NCBI GenBank assembly: GCA_030697165.1
Contig: JAUYQQ010000004.1
Location: 331,390-395,389, forward strand
DNA: 64,000 nucleotides
Direction of reading: 5' to 3'
Source: Acidobacteriota bacterium
Lineage (GTDB): Bacteria > Acidobacteriota > Vicinamibacteria > Vicinamibacterales > UBA2999
Shown here: positions 33,476 through 43,342 of the stretch, in pieces
How the letters are laid out: every line of letters starts with the position of its first letter
How positions within the stretch are numbered: position 1 is the stretch's first letter
Notes under the pieces: model-generated
The model's database searches: none
What the model was told of the DNA's origin: nothing
Seen by the model: the letters and a program-made list of their open reading frames with translations, nothing else
Program-made: the position numbers and the translations under genes

Positions 33476-34864
33476 TTAGCCGCGCCGTCCCCGGATTCGC
33501 GTCTTCTTCATGAACCCGTCGTAATGCCGCATGATCAGCTGCGACTCGATCTGGTTCACGGTGTCCATGGCCACGCCGACCACGATCAGGAGCGACGTTC
33601 CGCCGAAGAAGAACGTCACGCCGAGGCCGTTGGTGACGAACCGCGGCAGGATCGCGTCGAGCGACTCGCCGATGAACGGAATCGGCGCCACCTTGAAGCC
33701 GGTCATCAGCCACTCCGGGATGATCGCGACCATCGCCAGGTAGACCGCGCCGACAATCGTGATGCGCGCGAGAATCGTGTCGATGTACTCCGCGGTCCGC
33801 TTGCCGGGTCGAATGCCGGGCACGAAGCCGCCGTACTTGCGCATGTTCTCCGACACGTCATCCGGGTTGAAGATGATGGCGGTGTAGAAATACGCGAAGA
33901 AGATGATGCTCAACACGTAGAGCAGGTTGTAGAGCGGCATCCCGTAATTGATCTGCCGAATCGCCGCGTCGGCCCAGCCGCCCGGGGTCGCCAGCCCCGA
34001 CATCATCGTCGGGAACGTCAGGATCGAGCTGGCGAAGATCACCGGGATCACGCCGCCGGTGTTGACCTTGAGCGGAATGTGGGTGCTCGAGCCGCCGTAC
34101 TGGCGCCGCCCGACCACCCGCTTGGCGTACTGCACCGTGATCCGCCGCTGGCCGCGCTCGACGTAGATGATCGCGGCAATCACGCCGACCATCAGCAGCA
34201 CCAGGAACGCCATCGTGATCAGCCCGATCTGGCCGGTCTGCATCTGCTCGATGGTGCCGACCACGGCGCGCGGGAAGTTGACGACGATGCCGGCGAAGAT
34301 GATCAGCGACATGCCGTTGCCGATGCCGCGCTCGGTAATCTGCTCGCCCAGCCACATGATGAACATGGTGCCGGTGGTCAGCGTCAGGACGCAGCCGAAG
34401 CGGAAGGCCCAGCCCGGCTCGTAGACCAGCGGCAGGCCGCCGGCAATTTCGGTCTGGCGCTCCAGGAAGATCGCGATGCCGAGCGACTGGACCATCGCCA
34501 GCACCAGCGTGAGGTACCGCGTGTACTGGGTGATCTTGCGCCGCCCGAGCTCGCCTTCCTTCGACAGCCGCTCGAGGTACGGCCACACCACCGTCAGCAG
34601 CTGCAGGATGATCGACGAACTGATGTACGGCATCACGCCGAGCGCGAAGATGGTGACGCGCGACAGGCTGCCGCCGGTAAACATGTCGTAGAGGCCGAAC
34701 ATGGTGTTCTGCGCCTGCTCGGACATGATCCGCAGCGCCTCGGAATTGACTCCGGGCGTCGGGATAAAGTTGCCCACGCGGTACACCGCCAGCATGCCGA
34801 GCGTAAACAGCACCCGGTTGCGGAGGTCCGCGACGGCAAACAGATTCTTCAGTGTATCCAGCAC
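33476..34864 (-). CDS. secY: protein translocase channel subunit
   Basis: 462 residues with ten transmembrane helices, beginning MLDTLKNLFAVADLRNRVLF. The sequences GNGMSLIIFAGIV and VRVPGIRPGKRTAEYID-type loop (FVPGIRPGKRTAEYID) are signatures of SecY. It forms the Sec channel with SecE and SecG. Between rplO and adk. Confidence 0.98.
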   Translation of the reverse strand: MLDTLKNLFAVADLRNRVLFTLGMLAVYRVGNFIPTPGVNSEALRIMSEQAQNTMFGLYDMFTGGSLSRVTIFALGVMPYISSSIILQLLTVVWPYLERLSKEGELGRRKITQYTRYLTLVLAMVQSLGIAIFLERQTEIAGGLPLVYEPGWAFRFGCVLTLTTGTMFIMWLGEQITERGIGNGMSLIIFAGIVVNFPRAVVGTIEQMQTGQIGLITMAFLVLLMVGVIAAIIYVERGQRRITVQYAKRVVGRRQYGGSSTHIPLKVNTGGVIPVIFASSILTFPTMMSGLATPGGWADAAIRQINYGMPLYNLLYVLSIIFFAYFYTAIIFNPDDVSENMRKYGGFVPGIRPGKRTAEYIDTILARITIVGAVYLAMVAIIPEWLMTGFKVAPIPFIGESLDAILPRFVTNGLGVTFFFGGTSLLIVVGVAMDTVNQIESQLIMRHYDGFMKKTRIRGRRG

Positions 34865-34890
34865 AACAGCCCTCAGTTACTTACTGATTG

Positions 34891-35367
34891 CTAAGCTTTG
34901 TCAGCGACGACGGCCGAGCCATCCGGAATCGCCTCGGCGCGGCCACCGGCGGCGGCCACCTTCTCGGCGGCCTTTCCGCTGAACTTGTGAGCGTGCACCG
35001 TCAGCGCCTTGGTCAGTTCCCCGCGGCCGAGGATCTTGACGAGCGACTTGCGGCTGCCGACCAGGCCATGCTCGCGCAGGGTCTCGACGGTCACGGTCGC
35101 GCCCTGGTCGAACGCCGCCTCGAGCTGGTCCAGGTTGACCACGTCGTACTCGGTGCGGAAGATGTTGGTGAAGCCGCGCTTCGGCACCCGGCGGTGCAGC
35201 GGCATCTGGCCGCCTTCGAAGCCGCGCTTGAACGAGTAGCCCGAACGCGACTGCGCGCCCTTGTGGCCACGGCCCGAGGTCTTGCCCAGGCCCGACCCGG
35301 GACCGCGCCCGACCCGCTTCTTCTTGAACTTCGACCGTTCGGCCGGCTTCAGCTTATCGAGACTCAT
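34891..35367 (-). CDS. rplO: ribosomal protein L15
   Basis: 158 residues. Glycine-rich N-terminus [20 protein letters not shown] and the core [17 protein letters not shown], ending with the globular [15 protein letters not shown]. Late 50S assembly protein. Three bases after rpmD. Confidence 0.98.
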   Translation of the reverse strand: MSLDKLKPAERSKFKKKRVGRGPGSGLGKTSGRGHKGAQSRSGYSFKRGFEGGQMPLHRRVPKRGFTNIFRTEYDVVNLDQLEAAFDQGATVTVETLREHGLVGSRKSLVKILGRGELTKALTVHAHKFSGKAAEKVAAAGGRAEAIPDGSAVVADKA

Positions 35368-35370
35368 AAG

Positions 35371-35577
35371 TTACTCGCTCACCGTCACGAGGTGACGGAC
35401 CTTGAAAATCATCCCGCGGGTCTCCGGCGTGTCCGCCAGCGTCACCGAGTGATTGATCTTCCGCAGGCCGATGCTCTGGACCACCGTCGCCTGGTTCTTG
35501 TTAAAGCCGATCGGGCTCTTGGTGAGCTTGATCGTGACGGTCTTCGCCGCCTGCTTGGTTTGCTTCGCCTTAGCCAT
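35371..35577 (-). CDS. rpmD: ribosomal protein L30
   Basis: 68 residues; family about 60. A short basic N-terminal extension ([12 protein letters not shown]) precedes [16 protein letters not shown] and [19 protein letters not shown]. Between rpsE and rplO; the 83-base gap to rpsE is filled with tandem repeats. Confidence 0.97.
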   Translation of the reverse strand: MAKAKQTKQAAKTVTIKLTKSPIGFNKNQATVVQSIGLRKINHSVTLADTPETRGMIFKVRHLVTVSE

Positions 35578-35594
35578 TTGTCGTCATTCCATCC

Positions 35595-35663
35595 GTGCTA
35601 ATCGGTGCCTAATCGGTGGCTGTCTAATCGGTGCCCAATCGGTGGCTGTCCGATCGGTGGCTA
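35595..35663. repeat. TAATCGGTG-type tandem repeats between rpsE and rpmD
   Basis: Six units built on (G)TGCCTAATCG or GTGGCTGTCTAATCG, alternating periods of 11 and 15 bases. The last unit supplies the TAG stop of rpsE (35661-35663). The same motif recurs at 44425 and, inverted, at 54141. Confidence 0.85.
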
Positions 35664-36191
35664 ATTCGAGGCCCGGCCGCCGGCCAGCTCTTCGAGCGTG
35701 TCCTTGCCGCGCAGCCGCATCAGCTTGCCCGGATCCTTCAATTCCTTGAGCGCCGTGAACGCCGCCCGCACCACGTTGTGGGGGTTGGCCGAGCCGAGCG
35801 ACTTGGTCAGCACGTTGGTCACGCCCGCCGACTCCACCACCGCGCGCACCGCGGCGCCGGCGATGATGCCCGTGCCATCCGGCGCGGGCTTGAGCAGCAC
35901 ACGGCCGGCGCCATAGCGCCCGACGATCGGGTGCGGCACCGTGGTGCCCTGCACCGGGACGCGGATCAGGTTCTTCTTCGCCGCCTCGATGCCCTTCTTG
36001 ATCGCCGAGGGCACTTCCTTGGCCTTGCCGACGCCGTAGCCCACCACACCGTGGGCGTCGCCGACCACGACCAGCGCGCTGAAGCTCAGGTTCTTGCCGC
36101 CCTTGACGACCTTGGTCACGCGGTTAATGGAAACCACCGTGTCCTTGAGGTCGAGCTGCGCCGGGTCAATCTTTTCGCGTGTCCGAATCAT
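35661..36191 (-). CDS. rpsE: ribosomal protein S5
   Basis: 176 residues. S5 N-terminal dsRNA-binding domain ([20 protein letters not shown]) and C-terminal domain with [19 protein letters not shown]. Involved in decoding accuracy. Follows rplR by 13 bases; stop codon lies in a tandem repeat. Confidence 0.98.
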   Translation of the reverse strand: MIRTREKIDPAQLDLKDTVVSINRVTKVVKGGKNLSFSALVVVGDAHGVVGYGVGKAKEVPSAIKKGIEAAKKNLIRVPVQGTTVPHPIVGRYGAGRVLLKPAPDGTGIIAGAAVRAVVESAGVTNVLTKSLGSANPHNVVRAAFTALKELKDPGKLMRLRGKDTLEELAGGRASN

Positions 36192-36204
36192 TTATGCCAC
36201 CCGC

Positions 36205-36579
36205 CTAAAACTCGAGGCCCGCGGTACGGGCGGCCTCGGCCACGGCGCGCACGCGCCCGTGGTACAGGAACCCGTTCCGATCGAACACCACCTTGGTGAT
36301 GCCCTTTTCCTTCAGCCGCTCGGCGATCGCGGTGCCCACCAACTCGGCGCCCTTGAGGTTGCCGCCGGCGACGCCCTTCGGCATCTGCCCCTTCACCACG
36401 GCATCGATGCTCGACGCCGAGGCCACGGTCTGGCCGGTGCGGTCGTCGATCACCTGCACGTAGATGTGCGACACGCTGCGAAACACGCTCAGGCGCGGCT
36501 TCTCGGACGTGCCGGCCATTTTCTTGCGAATCCGGAACTTGATCCGGTCGCGGCGGTCTTCCTTGGTTTTGATCTGCAT
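36205..36579 (-). CDS. rplR: ribosomal protein L18
   Basis: 124 residues. RKKMAGTSEKPRLSVFRSVS followed by IYVQVIDDRTGQTVASASS and the C-terminal VVFDRNGFLYHGRVRAVAEA. Binds 5S rRNA together with L5. Two bases after rplF. Confidence 0.98.
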   Translation of the reverse strand: MQIKTKEDRRDRIKFRIRKKMAGTSEKPRLSVFRSVSHIYVQVIDDRTGQTVASASSIDAVVKGQMPKGVAGGNLKGAELVGTAIAERLKEKGITKVVFDRNGFLYHGRVRAVAEAARTAGLEF

Positions 36580-36581
36580 AA

Positions 36582-37118
36582 CTACGCTCCGGTCTTTCCG
36601 GCCTTCTTCTTCAACACTTCACCGGTGTAACGCACGCCCTTCTGCTGATACGGGTCGGGCTTGCGCAGGCGACGCAGGTTGGCGGCCACCTGGCCGACCA
36701 GCTGCCGATCGACGCCCGTCACGGTGATGTGCGTCTGCTTCTCGATGACCACGTCGATCCCCTTCGGGATGTCGAACACCACCGGATGCGAATAGCCCAG
36801 GGCGAGATGCACCTGCTGGCCCTTCATCTCCGCGCGGTAGCCGACGCCGACGATGTCGAGCTCGCGCTTCCAGCCGTCGGTCACGCCGAGCACGGCGTTG
36901 TTGACCAGGCTGCGCGCCAGGCCGTGGAACTTGTCGAGCTGCTTGTCGTCCGAGATCTTCTTCGTGACGAGGCTGCCGTCTTCCACCGCGGCGGTAACGC
37001 CGGGCGGCAGCGGCTGCGTGAGCTGTCCCTTGGGGCCCTTCACGTCAACGGCCGCGCCGTCGACCTTGATGGTCACCCCTTTCGGGATCGTGATCGGTTT
37101 CTTTCCAATTCGTGACAT
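36582..37118 (-). CDS. rplF: ribosomal protein L6
   Basis: 178 residues, two L6 domains; [20 protein letters not shown] at the start and [20 protein letters not shown] followed by [15 protein letters not shown] near the end, the family signature. Sits near the factor-binding site. Confidence 0.98.
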   Translation of the reverse strand: MSRIGKKPITIPKGVTIKVDGAAVDVKGPKGQLTQPLPPGVTAAVEDGSLVTKKISDDKQLDKFHGLARSLVNNAVLGVTDGWKRELDIVGVGYRAEMKGQQVHLALGYSHPVVFDIPKGIDVVIEKQTHITVTGVDRQLVGQVAANLRRLRKPDPYQQKGVRYTGEVLKKKAGKTGA

Positions 37119-37135
37119 GGCTTAACCGTTTCCCC

Positions 37136-37549
37136 TTACCAAACGTTGCAGAGGATTTCGCCACCGACGCCAGCCTGCCTGGCGGCGCGGCCCGTCATCA
37201 CTCCGCGCGAGGTCGTCAGGATGGTCACGCCGAGCCCGCCGAGCACCGACGGCACCTCGCCGCTCCCGGCATAGACGCGGCGGCCCGGACGGCTGACGCG
37301 CGAGATGCCCGAAATCGCCTTCTCGCCGCCGGGTCCGTACTTCAGGAACATCCGCATCTGCTGGCGCGGCGCCTTGCCCGGACGTTCAGCCGGCGTCTCC
37401 ACCATCTTGAACCCCGAGATATACCCCTCGTCCTGCAGGATCCGCGCAATCTCGGACTTCAGCTTGGAAGCCGGCATCTCGACGCGCGCGTGGCGCGCCG
37501 TGACGGCGTTGCGGATCCTTGTCAGCATGTCGGCAATCGGATCTGTCAT
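37136..37549 (-). CDS. rpsH: ribosomal protein S8
   Basis: 137 residues: MTDPIADMLTRIRNAVTARH, then an ~8-residue longer middle (ETPAERPGKAPRQQ) than E. coli S8, and the signature GGLGVTILTTSRGVMTGRAA. Central 30S assembly protein and, in E. coli, the spc-operon repressor. Seventeen bases after rplF. Confidence 0.98.
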   Translation of the reverse strand: MTDPIADMLTRIRNAVTARHARVEMPASKLKSEIARILQDEGYISGFKMVETPAERPGKAPRQQMRMFLKYGPGGEKAISGISRVSRPGRRVYAGSGEVPSVLGGLGVTILTTSRGVMTGRAARQAGVGGEILCNVW

Positions 37550-37609
37550 AACTCTCTGCTACTCGCCTTCAGCCGTCGGCTCGTGCCTTCGGCTCAAACA
37601 CCAACCCTT

Positions 37610-37643
37610 AGGCACATCAGGCACTTTAGGCACCTGAGGCACC
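37610..37643. repeat. 9-base tandem repeat between rpsN and rpsH
   Basis: Four units AGGCACATC, AGGCACTTT, AGGCACCTG, AGGCACC. They lie in the 112-base gap between rpsN and rpsH; the rest of that gap is non-coding and shows no promoter I trust. Confidence 0.85.
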
Positions 37644-37661
37644 GGCGGTTAATGAGTTTCC

Positions 37662-37847
37662 CTACCAGCTGCTCTTGGTCACGCCAGCCACGTCCCCGGT
37701 CAGGGCGAGCTCGCGGAAACACAAACGGCACAGCGCGAACTTGCGCATGTAGGCGCGCGACCGGCCGCACCGGCGGCAGCGGTTGCGGTGACGCACCTTG
37801 AACTTCAGGGTCTTTAATTCGCGTGCTTTCTTCGCGCTTGTCGCCAC
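37662..37847 (-). CDS. rpsN: ribosomal protein S14, zinc type
   Basis: 61 residues from the GTG at 37847, exactly the length of type Z S14. The G of this GTG is also the last base of the rplE stop codon (TAGTG). Zinc ligands Cys24, Cys27, Cys40 and Cys43 ([19 protein letters not shown], then RLC). The longer open frame upstream to 38480 overlaps rplE and is not real. Confidence 0.96.
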   Translation of the reverse strand: MATSAKKARELKTLKFKVRHRNRCRRCGRSRAYMRKFALCRLCFRELALTGDVAGVTKSSW

Positions 37848-38431
37848 TAGTTGCTCCCTGCGTTCCGGAACGGCATGCCCATCAGCTGCAGCAGCTTGCG
37901 GGCTTCTTCGTCGGTCTTGGCGGTCGTGACCACGCTCACGTTCATGCCGCGGCCCTTGTCCACCTTGAGATAGTCGATCTCGAGGAAGATCAACTGGTCC
38001 TTGAGGCCGAGCGTGTAGTTGCCGCGGCCGTCGAAGCCCTTCGGCGACACGCCGCGGAAGTCGCGGACGCGCGGCAACGCGATGCTGATCAGCCGGTCGA
38101 GGAACTCGTACATCCGGTCGCCGCGCAGGGTGACCATGGCGCCGATCGGCTGGCCCTGGCGCACCTTGAACTGGGCGATCGACTTCTTCGCCTTGCGCAC
38201 GGCGGCCTTCTGGCCGGTGATCTTGCCGAGCTCTTCGGCGCCGGTGTCGACGACCTTGGCGTTCTGGGTCGCCTCGCCGAGGCCCATGTTGACCACCACC
38301 TTGGTGACCTTGGGCACCGCCATCACGTTCTTGTAGCCGAACTCCTTCTGGAGCGCGGGAATCACGTCGGCGCGGTACTTGTCGCGCAGCCGGAGGGTCG
38401 TCTCGCTGGTTGCTGCCTTCGCCTTGCTCAT
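37847..38431 (-). CDS. rplE: ribosomal protein L5
   Basis: 194 residues, with an N-terminal extension of about 12 residues before [20 protein letters not shown]. Core motifs [12 protein letters not shown] and [20 protein letters not shown]. Binds 5S rRNA. Overlaps rplX by 4 bp. Confidence 0.98.
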   Translation of the reverse strand: MSKAKAATSETTLRLRDKYRADVIPALQKEFGYKNVMAVPKVTKVVVNMGLGEATQNAKVVDTGAEELGKITGQKAAVRKAKKSIAQFKVRQGQPIGAMVTLRGDRMYEFLDRLISIALPRVRDFRGVSPKGFDGRGNYTLGLKDQLIFLEIDYLKVDKGRGMNVSVVTTAKTDEEARKLLQLMGMPFRNAGSN

Positions 38432-38751
38432 TTGTCCACCACCGCGCCGCTCTTGCGGCCGATACGCACGCGCGTGCCATCGGGCAGCGTCTTGCTGCCG
38501 ATGCGCGTCGGCTCGTTGGTATCCGGGTCGACCAGCATCACGTTGCTGGCATGAATCGCGGCCTCGCGCTCGACGATCCCGCCCTTGATGTTCTTCTGGG
38601 GGTTCGGGCGCGTGTGCCGCTTGATCAGGTTGACGCCCTCGACGATCACCCGGTTCTTCTCGGGCAGGACCGACAGCACGCGGCCGCGCTTGCCGCGATC
38701 CTTGCCGGCCCGGACGACGACCTGGTCGTTTTTACGAATCGACATTGCCAT
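38428..38751 (-). CDS. rplX: ribosomal protein L24
   Basis: 107 residues (a second ATG two codons in is equally good). KOW motif region [19 protein letters not shown] and [20 protein letters not shown]. One of the first proteins to bind 23S rRNA. Four bases after rplN. Confidence 0.98.
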   Translation of the reverse strand: MAMSIRKNDQVVVRAGKDRGKRGRVLSVLPEKNRVIVEGVNLIKRHTRPNPQKNIKGGIVEREAAIHASNVMLVDPDTNEPTRIGSKTLPDGTRVRIGRKSGAVVDK

Positions 38752-38755
38752 GGTG

Positions 38756-39124
38756 TTACAGGACCTCGGGCGCGAGCGAGACGATCTTCATGAACCGGCG
38801 CTCGCGCAGTTCGCGGGCCACCGGCCCGAACACGCGGGTGCCAATCGGCTCGCCCGCGTCGTTAATCAGCACCGCCGCGTTGCGGTCGAAGCGGATGTAG
38901 CTGCCGTCCTTGCGGCGCTGTTCCTTGCGGACCCGCACCACCACGGCCTTGACGACCTGGCCCTTCTTGACGGTGCCTTCCGGGGCCGCTTCCTTGACAT
39001 TGGCGGTGACGATGTCGCCAAGGTAGGCATAGCGCCCGGTCGACCCGCCGATCGGGTTGATCACCGAGATCTTGCGCGCGCCGGAGTTGTCGGCGACGTC
39101 GAGGATCGATCGCATCTGGATCAT
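38756..39124 (-). CDS. rplN: ribosomal protein L14
   Basis: 122 residues, family length. [40 protein letters not shown], and the ending [20 protein letters not shown]. Forms an intersubunit bridge. Confidence 0.98.
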   Translation of the reverse strand: MIQMRSILDVADNSGARKISVINPIGGSTGRYAYLGDIVTANVKEAAPEGTVKKGQVVKAVVVRVRKEQRRKDGSYIRFDRNAAVLINDAGEPIGTRVFGPVARELRERRFMKIVSLAPEVL

Positions 39125-39132
39125 GGCGTCTC

Positions 39133-39387
39133 CTAAACCTGCGTGGCCTTCTCGACGACCCGCACCAGCGCCCAGCGCTTGCGCTTGCTGAGCGGCCGCG
39201 ACTCGGCGATCACCACGGTGTCACCGAGCTTCGCTTCGTTGTTCTCATCGTGCGCGACGAATCGCGACGTGCGCTTCTGCATCTTGCCGTAGAGGCCGTG
39301 CTGCACGCGCCGTTCGGTGGCGACAATGCAGCTCTTCTGCATCTTGTCGCTGACCACCACGCCCTGGACTTCCGCTTTGCCCGCCAT
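39133..39387 (-). CDS. rpsQ: ribosomal protein S17
   Basis: 84 residues. OB-fold protein: [20 protein letters not shown] and the closing [20 protein letters not shown]. Early 16S rRNA binder. Two bases after rpmC. Confidence 0.98.
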   Translation of the reverse strand: MAGKAEVQGVVVSDKMQKSCIVATERRVQHGLYGKMQKRTSRFVAHDENNEAKLGDTVVIAESRPLSKRKRWALVRVVEKATQV

Positions 39388-39389
39388 GG

Positions 39390-39581
39390 CTATTTCGCCT
39401 TCTCTTTCAGAATCGTCAGGATGCGGGCGCGCTCGCGGCGCACCGTCTTCATCTTGCCGGGGGCCTCCAGCTGGCCCATCGACTTCTGGATCCGCATGCG
39501 GAACAACTGATCGTCGATCTCCTGCGTCTTGGCGCGCAGTGACTCAACGTCCATGTCTCTCAGTTCAGCGGTCTTCATCAC
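39390..39581 (-). CDS. rpmC: ribosomal protein L29
   Basis: 63 residues from GTG at 39581, or 62 from the ATG at 39578; both overlap the rplP stop (GTGATG). Core: [20 protein letters not shown], then [19 protein letters not shown]. Lies at the tunnel exit near L23. Confidence 0.97.
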   Translation of the reverse strand: MMKTAELRDMDVESLRAKTQEIDDQLFRMRIQKSMGQLEAPGKMKTVRRERARILTILKEKAK

Positions 39582-40000
39582 GCTTTCTCCTCGGCAAACC
39601 GCGTCGCGAACTTGGTCATGATCGGCAGCTTCGCGCCGGCCAGTTCGAACGCGCGGCGGGCTTCGGCCGCCGGCACGCCGTTCATCTCGAACAGGATGCG
39701 GCCCGGCTTGATCACGCAGACCCAGCCCTCGGGCGCGCCCTTGCCCTTACCCATGCGGGTTTCCTGCGGCTTCTTGGTGATCGGCTTGTCGGGGAACACC
39801 CGCACCCACACCTTGCCGCCGCGCTTGACGAACCGGGTCATCGCGACGCGGGCCGCCTCGATCTGGCGGTCCGTCAGCCAGCACGGCTCCAGGGCCTTCA
39901 GCCCGAAGTCGCCGAACGACACGTCGGAGCCGCGCCACGCCTTGCCGCGCATGCGGCCGCGCTGCTGCTTCCGGTACTTGACCTTCTTCGGCATCAACAT
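39578..40000 (-). CDS. rplP: ribosomal protein L16
   Basis: 140 residues. [40 protein letters not shown] and [20 protein letters not shown]. Organises the A site of the 50S subunit. Five bases after rpsC. Confidence 0.98.
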   Translation of the reverse strand: MLMPKKVKYRKQQRGRMRGKAWRGSDVSFGDFGLKALEPCWLTDRQIEAARVAMTRFVKRGGKVWVRVFPDKPITKKPQETRMGKGKGAPEGWVCVIKPGRILFEMNGVPAAEARRAFELAGAKLPIMTKFATRFAEEKA

Positions 40001-40005
40001 GATCG

Positions 40006-40743
40006 TTAGCCTCGTGCTCCGGGACGGTCGCCCTGGGGACGACGCGGGCCACGGTCGCGATCACGGTCACGGCCACCGCCGCCACCCGTGCCAAATTCCT
40101 CTTCGCGGCTGGTCCGCGGCGTCAGCCGCTCGCCCTTGTAGAGCCACACCTTGACGCCAATCTTGCCGTAGGTGGTGTTGGCTTCCGCGAACCCGTAGTC
40201 GATATCCGCGCGCAGCGTCTGCAGCGGCAGCTGGCCGTGCAGGTACCATTCCGAGCGGGCGATTTCCGCGCCGTTCAGGCGGCCCGACACCCGCACCTTG
40301 ATGCCGCGCGCGCCGAAGCGCAGCGCCGACTCGACCGCCTTGCGCATGGCGCGGCGGAATGCGACGCGCTTCTCGAGCTGCATCGCCACCGACTCGCCCA
40401 CCAGCTGGGCATCCAGTTCCGGCTTCTGGATCTCCTGGATGTTGATGAAGACCTCGCGGTTGGTCCGCTTCTGGATCTCCTGCTTCAGCTTGTCGACTTC
40501 CTGCCCCTTGCGGCCGATGATGATGCCCGGCCGCGAGGTGTGGATGTTGATCTTCAGGTTGCGGGCCGCGCGCTCGATTTCGATCATCGCCACGCCGGCA
40601 TGCTGGAACCGCTTCTTGAGATCTTTCTTCAGCGCCAGGTCTTCATGCAGAAGATTGGCGTAGTCCTTGGTCGCGAACCAGCGCGACTTCCAGGTCTTGT
40701 TGAACCCGATCCGAAACCCGTAAGGGTGAACTTTCTGACCCAC
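40006..40743 (-). CDS. rpsC: ribosomal protein S3 with Gly/Arg tail
   Basis: 245 residues. [22 protein letters not shown] domain with [20 protein letters not shown], and the C-terminal [20 protein letters not shown]. The last ~30 residues are rich in Gly, Arg and Asp, longer than in E. coli. Part of the mRNA entry site. Confidence 0.98.
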   Translation of the reverse strand: MGQKVHPYGFRIGFNKTWKSRWFATKDYANLLHEDLALKKDLKKRFQHAGVAMIEIERAARNLKINIHTSRPGIIIGRKGQEVDKLKQEIQKRTNREVFINIQEIQKPELDAQLVGESVAMQLEKRVAFRRAMRKAVESALRFGARGIKVRVSGRLNGAEIARSEWYLHGQLPLQTLRADIDYGFAEANTTYGKIGVKVWLYKGERLTPRTSREEEFGTGGGGGRDRDRDRGPRRPQGDRPGARG

Positions 40744-40755
40744 AGCGATCCCCTC

Positions 40756-41211
40756 TTACTCTGCAGCGGCAGGCTGCGATGCCTTGCCGCGCTTTGACGC
40801 CTTGGCCGCCGTGCTCTTCTTGGCTGCCGGCTTGGCCGAACCCTCGGCGCCTACCGCTTTGATCACCTGCGCGCGCTCGGTCACTGCCACCGTGAGGTGG
40901 GTGGTCCGCTTCACAATCCGGAACGCCCGGCCCATCGGGGCGGGACGCACGCGCTTTTGCGAGGGGCCGTTATTGGCGCAGCAGCTCGAGACGAATAGCC
41001 GGGCGACATCGCCGCCGAACGCTTCCTGCTGCTGGGCGTTGGCGACCGCCGACCGCAGCACCTTGGCCACGTCGCGCGCCACCGACTTGCGGCTGAACTG
41101 CAGCGCCGACAGCGCCATGTTCACGTCCTTGCCGCGGATCAAATCGAGCACCAGCCCGGCCTTCTGGGCCGAGGTGCGGATGTACTTGGCTGTGGCCTCT
41201 GCGCGAACCAT
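40756..41211 (-). CDS. rplV: ribosomal protein L22 with basic tail
   Basis: 151 residues; family about 110. Core AKYIRTSAQKAGLVLDLIRG and GPSQKRVRPAPMGRAFRIVK. The final ~35 residues are Ala/Lys/Ser-rich. L22 lines the exit tunnel. Three bases after rpsS. Confidence 0.97.
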   Translation of the reverse strand: MVRAEATAKYIRTSAQKAGLVLDLIRGKDVNMALSALQFSRKSVARDVAKVLRSAVANAQQQEAFGGDVARLFVSSCCANNGPSQKRVRPAPMGRAFRIVKRTTHLTVAVTERAQVIKAVGAEGSAKPAAKKSTAAKASKRGKASQPAAAE

Positions 41212-41214
41212 GGC

Positions 41215-41535
41215 TTAGCCCTTCCCTGCTGGTGCCGACGGCGCGCCGCCAGGAGCCGGCGACGACGACTTGTCGGTGCGAGCCGAGTGCCCCTTGAACA
41301 CGCGGGTCGGCGAGAACTCGCCGAGCTTGTGGCCGACCATGTTCTCGGTGAGATACACCGGCACGAACTTCTTGCCGTTGTGCACCGCCAGCGTGTGCCC
41401 GACCATTTCGGGAACCACGGTGGAGCGGCGCGACCAGGTCTTGACGACCTTCTTTTCGCTGGCGCGGTTCATCGCCTCGACCTTTTCGAGCAGGTGCGTG
41501 TCGACGAACGGGCCTTTTTTGAGTGAGCGGCTCAT
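41215..41535 (-). CDS. rpsS: ribosomal protein S19
   Basis: 106 residues; family about 92. [40 protein letters not shown] and [20 protein letters not shown], followed by a short Ser/Pro/Ala tail. Binds the head of the 30S subunit with S13. Confidence 0.98.
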   Translation of the reverse strand: MSRSLKKGPFVDTHLLEKVEAMNRASEKKVVKTWSRRSTVVPEMVGHTLAVHNGKKFVPVYLTENMVGHKLGEFSPTRVFKGHSARTDKSSSPAPGGAPSAPAGKG

Positions 41536-41537
41536 AA

Positions 41538-42362
41538 TTATTTACTGCGGCGTTGAACGATGAACTTGTCGCTCGGCTGCGGCCGGCGCGTCTTGTAACC
41601 CTTGGTCGGCACGCCCCACGGCGTCACCGGGTGACGGCCACCCGAGGTCTTGCCTTCACCACCACCGAGCGGGTGATCGACCGGGTTCATGGCCACGCCA
41701 CGCACGTGCGGGCGCTTGCCCATCCAGCGGCTGCGGCCGGCCTTGCCGATCGAAACGTTCTCGTGATCGATGTTGCCAACCTGGCCGATCGTCGCCAGGC
41801 AGTCCTGGTAAATCTTGCGGATTTCACCCGACGGCATCTTCACCGAGACGTAGTCGCCTTCCTTGGCCACCACCTGCACGCTGGCCCCGGCGCTGCGCGC
41901 CATCTGGCCGCCCTTGCCGGGCTTGAGCTCCACGTTGTGGACCATCGTGCCCTGCGGGATGTTCTTGAGCGGCAGGCAATTGCCATTCAGGATGTCGACG
42001 TTCGGCCCGGCGATGATCGCGTCACCCACCTTCAGCCCCATCGGCTGCAGGATGTAGCGCTTCTCGCCGTCGGCGTAATTGATCAAGGCGATCCGGGCCG
42101 ACCGGTTGGGGTCGTACTCGATCGTCGCGACCTTGCCGGGAATGCCGGTCTTGTCGCGCTTGAAGTCGATGATGCGGTAGAGGCGCTTGTGACCGCCGCC
42201 GCGCCACCAAATGGTCTGCTCGCCCGTGCTGTTGCGGCCACCCGTGGTGTGCAGGTTCTCGGTCAGCGGCCCGTGCGGCTTGTCGGTCGTGATCTCGTCG
42301 AACACGAGCACCGTCATTTGGCGACGGCCCGGCGTAGTCGGTTTGTATTTACGGATCGGCAT
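41538..42362 (-). CDS. rplB: ribosomal protein L2
   Basis: 274 residues, family length. [20 protein letters not shown], and the peptidyl-transferase-proximal segment [20 protein letters not shown]. Primary 23S rRNA binder. Two bases after rpsS on the transcript order L23-L2-S19. Confidence 0.98.
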   Translation of the reverse strand: MPIRKYKPTTPGRRQMTVLVFDEITTDKPHGPLTENLHTTGGRNSTGEQTIWWRGGGHKRLYRIIDFKRDKTGIPGKVATIEYDPNRSARIALINYADGEKRYILQPMGLKVGDAIIAGPNVDILNGNCLPLKNIPQGTMVHNVELKPGKGGQMARSAGASVQVVAKEGDYVSVKMPSGEIRKIYQDCLATIGQVGNIDHENVSIGKAGRSRWMGKRPHVRGVAMNPVDHPLGGGEGKTSGGRHPVTPWGVPTKGYKTRRPQPSDKFIVQRRSK

Positions 42363-42371
42363 ATCGTCCTC

Positions 42372-42662
42372 TTATGCGCCTTCGAGGAAGTCCGGCATCT
42401 TTTCGCCCGCGCGCAGCGTGACGTATGCCTTCTTCCAGTCGGAACGGCGGCCGACAAAACGGCCCTGGCGCTTCAGCTTGCCGCGGGTGATCGAGGTGCG
42501 CACCGCGGCGACCTTGGTTCCCAACAGCTTCTCGATAGCGCGCCGAACGTCGATCTTGTTCGCGTCCTTGGCCACTTCGAACACGATGGTCTTGCCATCG
42601 TCACGAAGCAGCGTCGTCTTCTCGGTGACGAGCGGGCGGCGGATGACTTCAGTAAGTTTCAT
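42372..42662 (-). CDS. rplW: ribosomal protein L23
   Basis: 96 residues. VIRRPLVTEKTTLLRDDGKT and VDVRRAIEKLLGTKV-like segment (KIDVRRAIEKLLGTKVAAVR). Dock for trigger factor and SRP at the tunnel exit. Between rplD and rplB. Confidence 0.97.
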   Translation of the reverse strand: MKLTEVIRRPLVTEKTTLLRDDGKTIVFEVAKDANKIDVRRAIEKLLGTKVAAVRTSITRGKLKRQGRFVGRRSDWKKAYVTLRAGEKMPDFLEGA

Positions 42663-42680
42663 GATTACCCTTCGACTCGC

Positions 42681-43325
42681 TTACGAGCGCGCGGCGCTCG
42701 CGCGCTCGCTCAGGGCCGCCTCCAGCTTTTCCATCGCCGCGGTCGTCATCACGACCTGGCGGGTGTTGGCCACGTCACGAGCGGTGACCAGGTTGCTCTG
42801 CACCAGCGTGACGCGGGCGAGATTGCGCACCGCCATCGCGAAGTTCTCGTCGAGGCGGGCATCGATCAACAACGCCTTGCCGGTGACGCCAATCGCCTTG
42901 AGCACGCCGGCGGCGGCCTTGGTCTTGACTTCCGAGGCGGTCAGCGCGTCGACGATGATCACGTTGCCCGACTGCAGCTTCTCCATCAGGGCCGCGCGCA
43001 GCGCGCCCTTCTCGACCTTCTTCGGCAGCTGGTACTCGTAGCTGCGCGGCTGGGGGCCGAACACGGTGCCGCCGCCACGCCACAGCGGGTTGCGGATTTC
43101 GCCGACCCGGGCACGGCCGGTGCCCTTCTGGCGCCAGGGCTTCTTGCCGCTGCCGCTGACATTCGCACGGTTCTTGGTCTTGTGCGTGCCACGGCGTTCC
43201 GCCGCGTTCAACCGCACCACCGACTCGTGGATGAGGTCGGTCTTGACGCGGCCGCCAAAGACTTCGTCCTTGAGCTCGACCGAGCCAACCTTCTTGTTTT
43301 CCGCGTTCACTACATCAATCGTCAT
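42681..43325 (-). CDS. rplD: ribosomal protein L4
   Basis: 214 residues. The tunnel loop AERRGTHKTKNRANVSGSGK, KPWRQKGTGRARVGEIRNPL and FGPQPRSYEYQLPKKVEKGA identify L4. In E. coli L4 also represses the S10 operon. Forty-nine bases after rplC; that gap holds a GGAGGGCG-family hairpin. Confidence 0.98.
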   Translation of the reverse strand: MTIDVVNAENKKVGSVELKDEVFGGRVKTDLIHESVVRLNAAERRGTHKTKNRANVSGSGKKPWRQKGTGRARVGEIRNPLWRGGGTVFGPQPRSYEYQLPKKVEKGALRAALMEKLQSGNVIIVDALTASEVKTKAAAGVLKAIGVTGKALLIDARLDENFAMAVRNLARVTLVQSNLVTARDVANTRQVVMTTAAMEKLEAALSERASAARS

Positions 43326-43342
43326 GATTGTTTCTCACCGAA

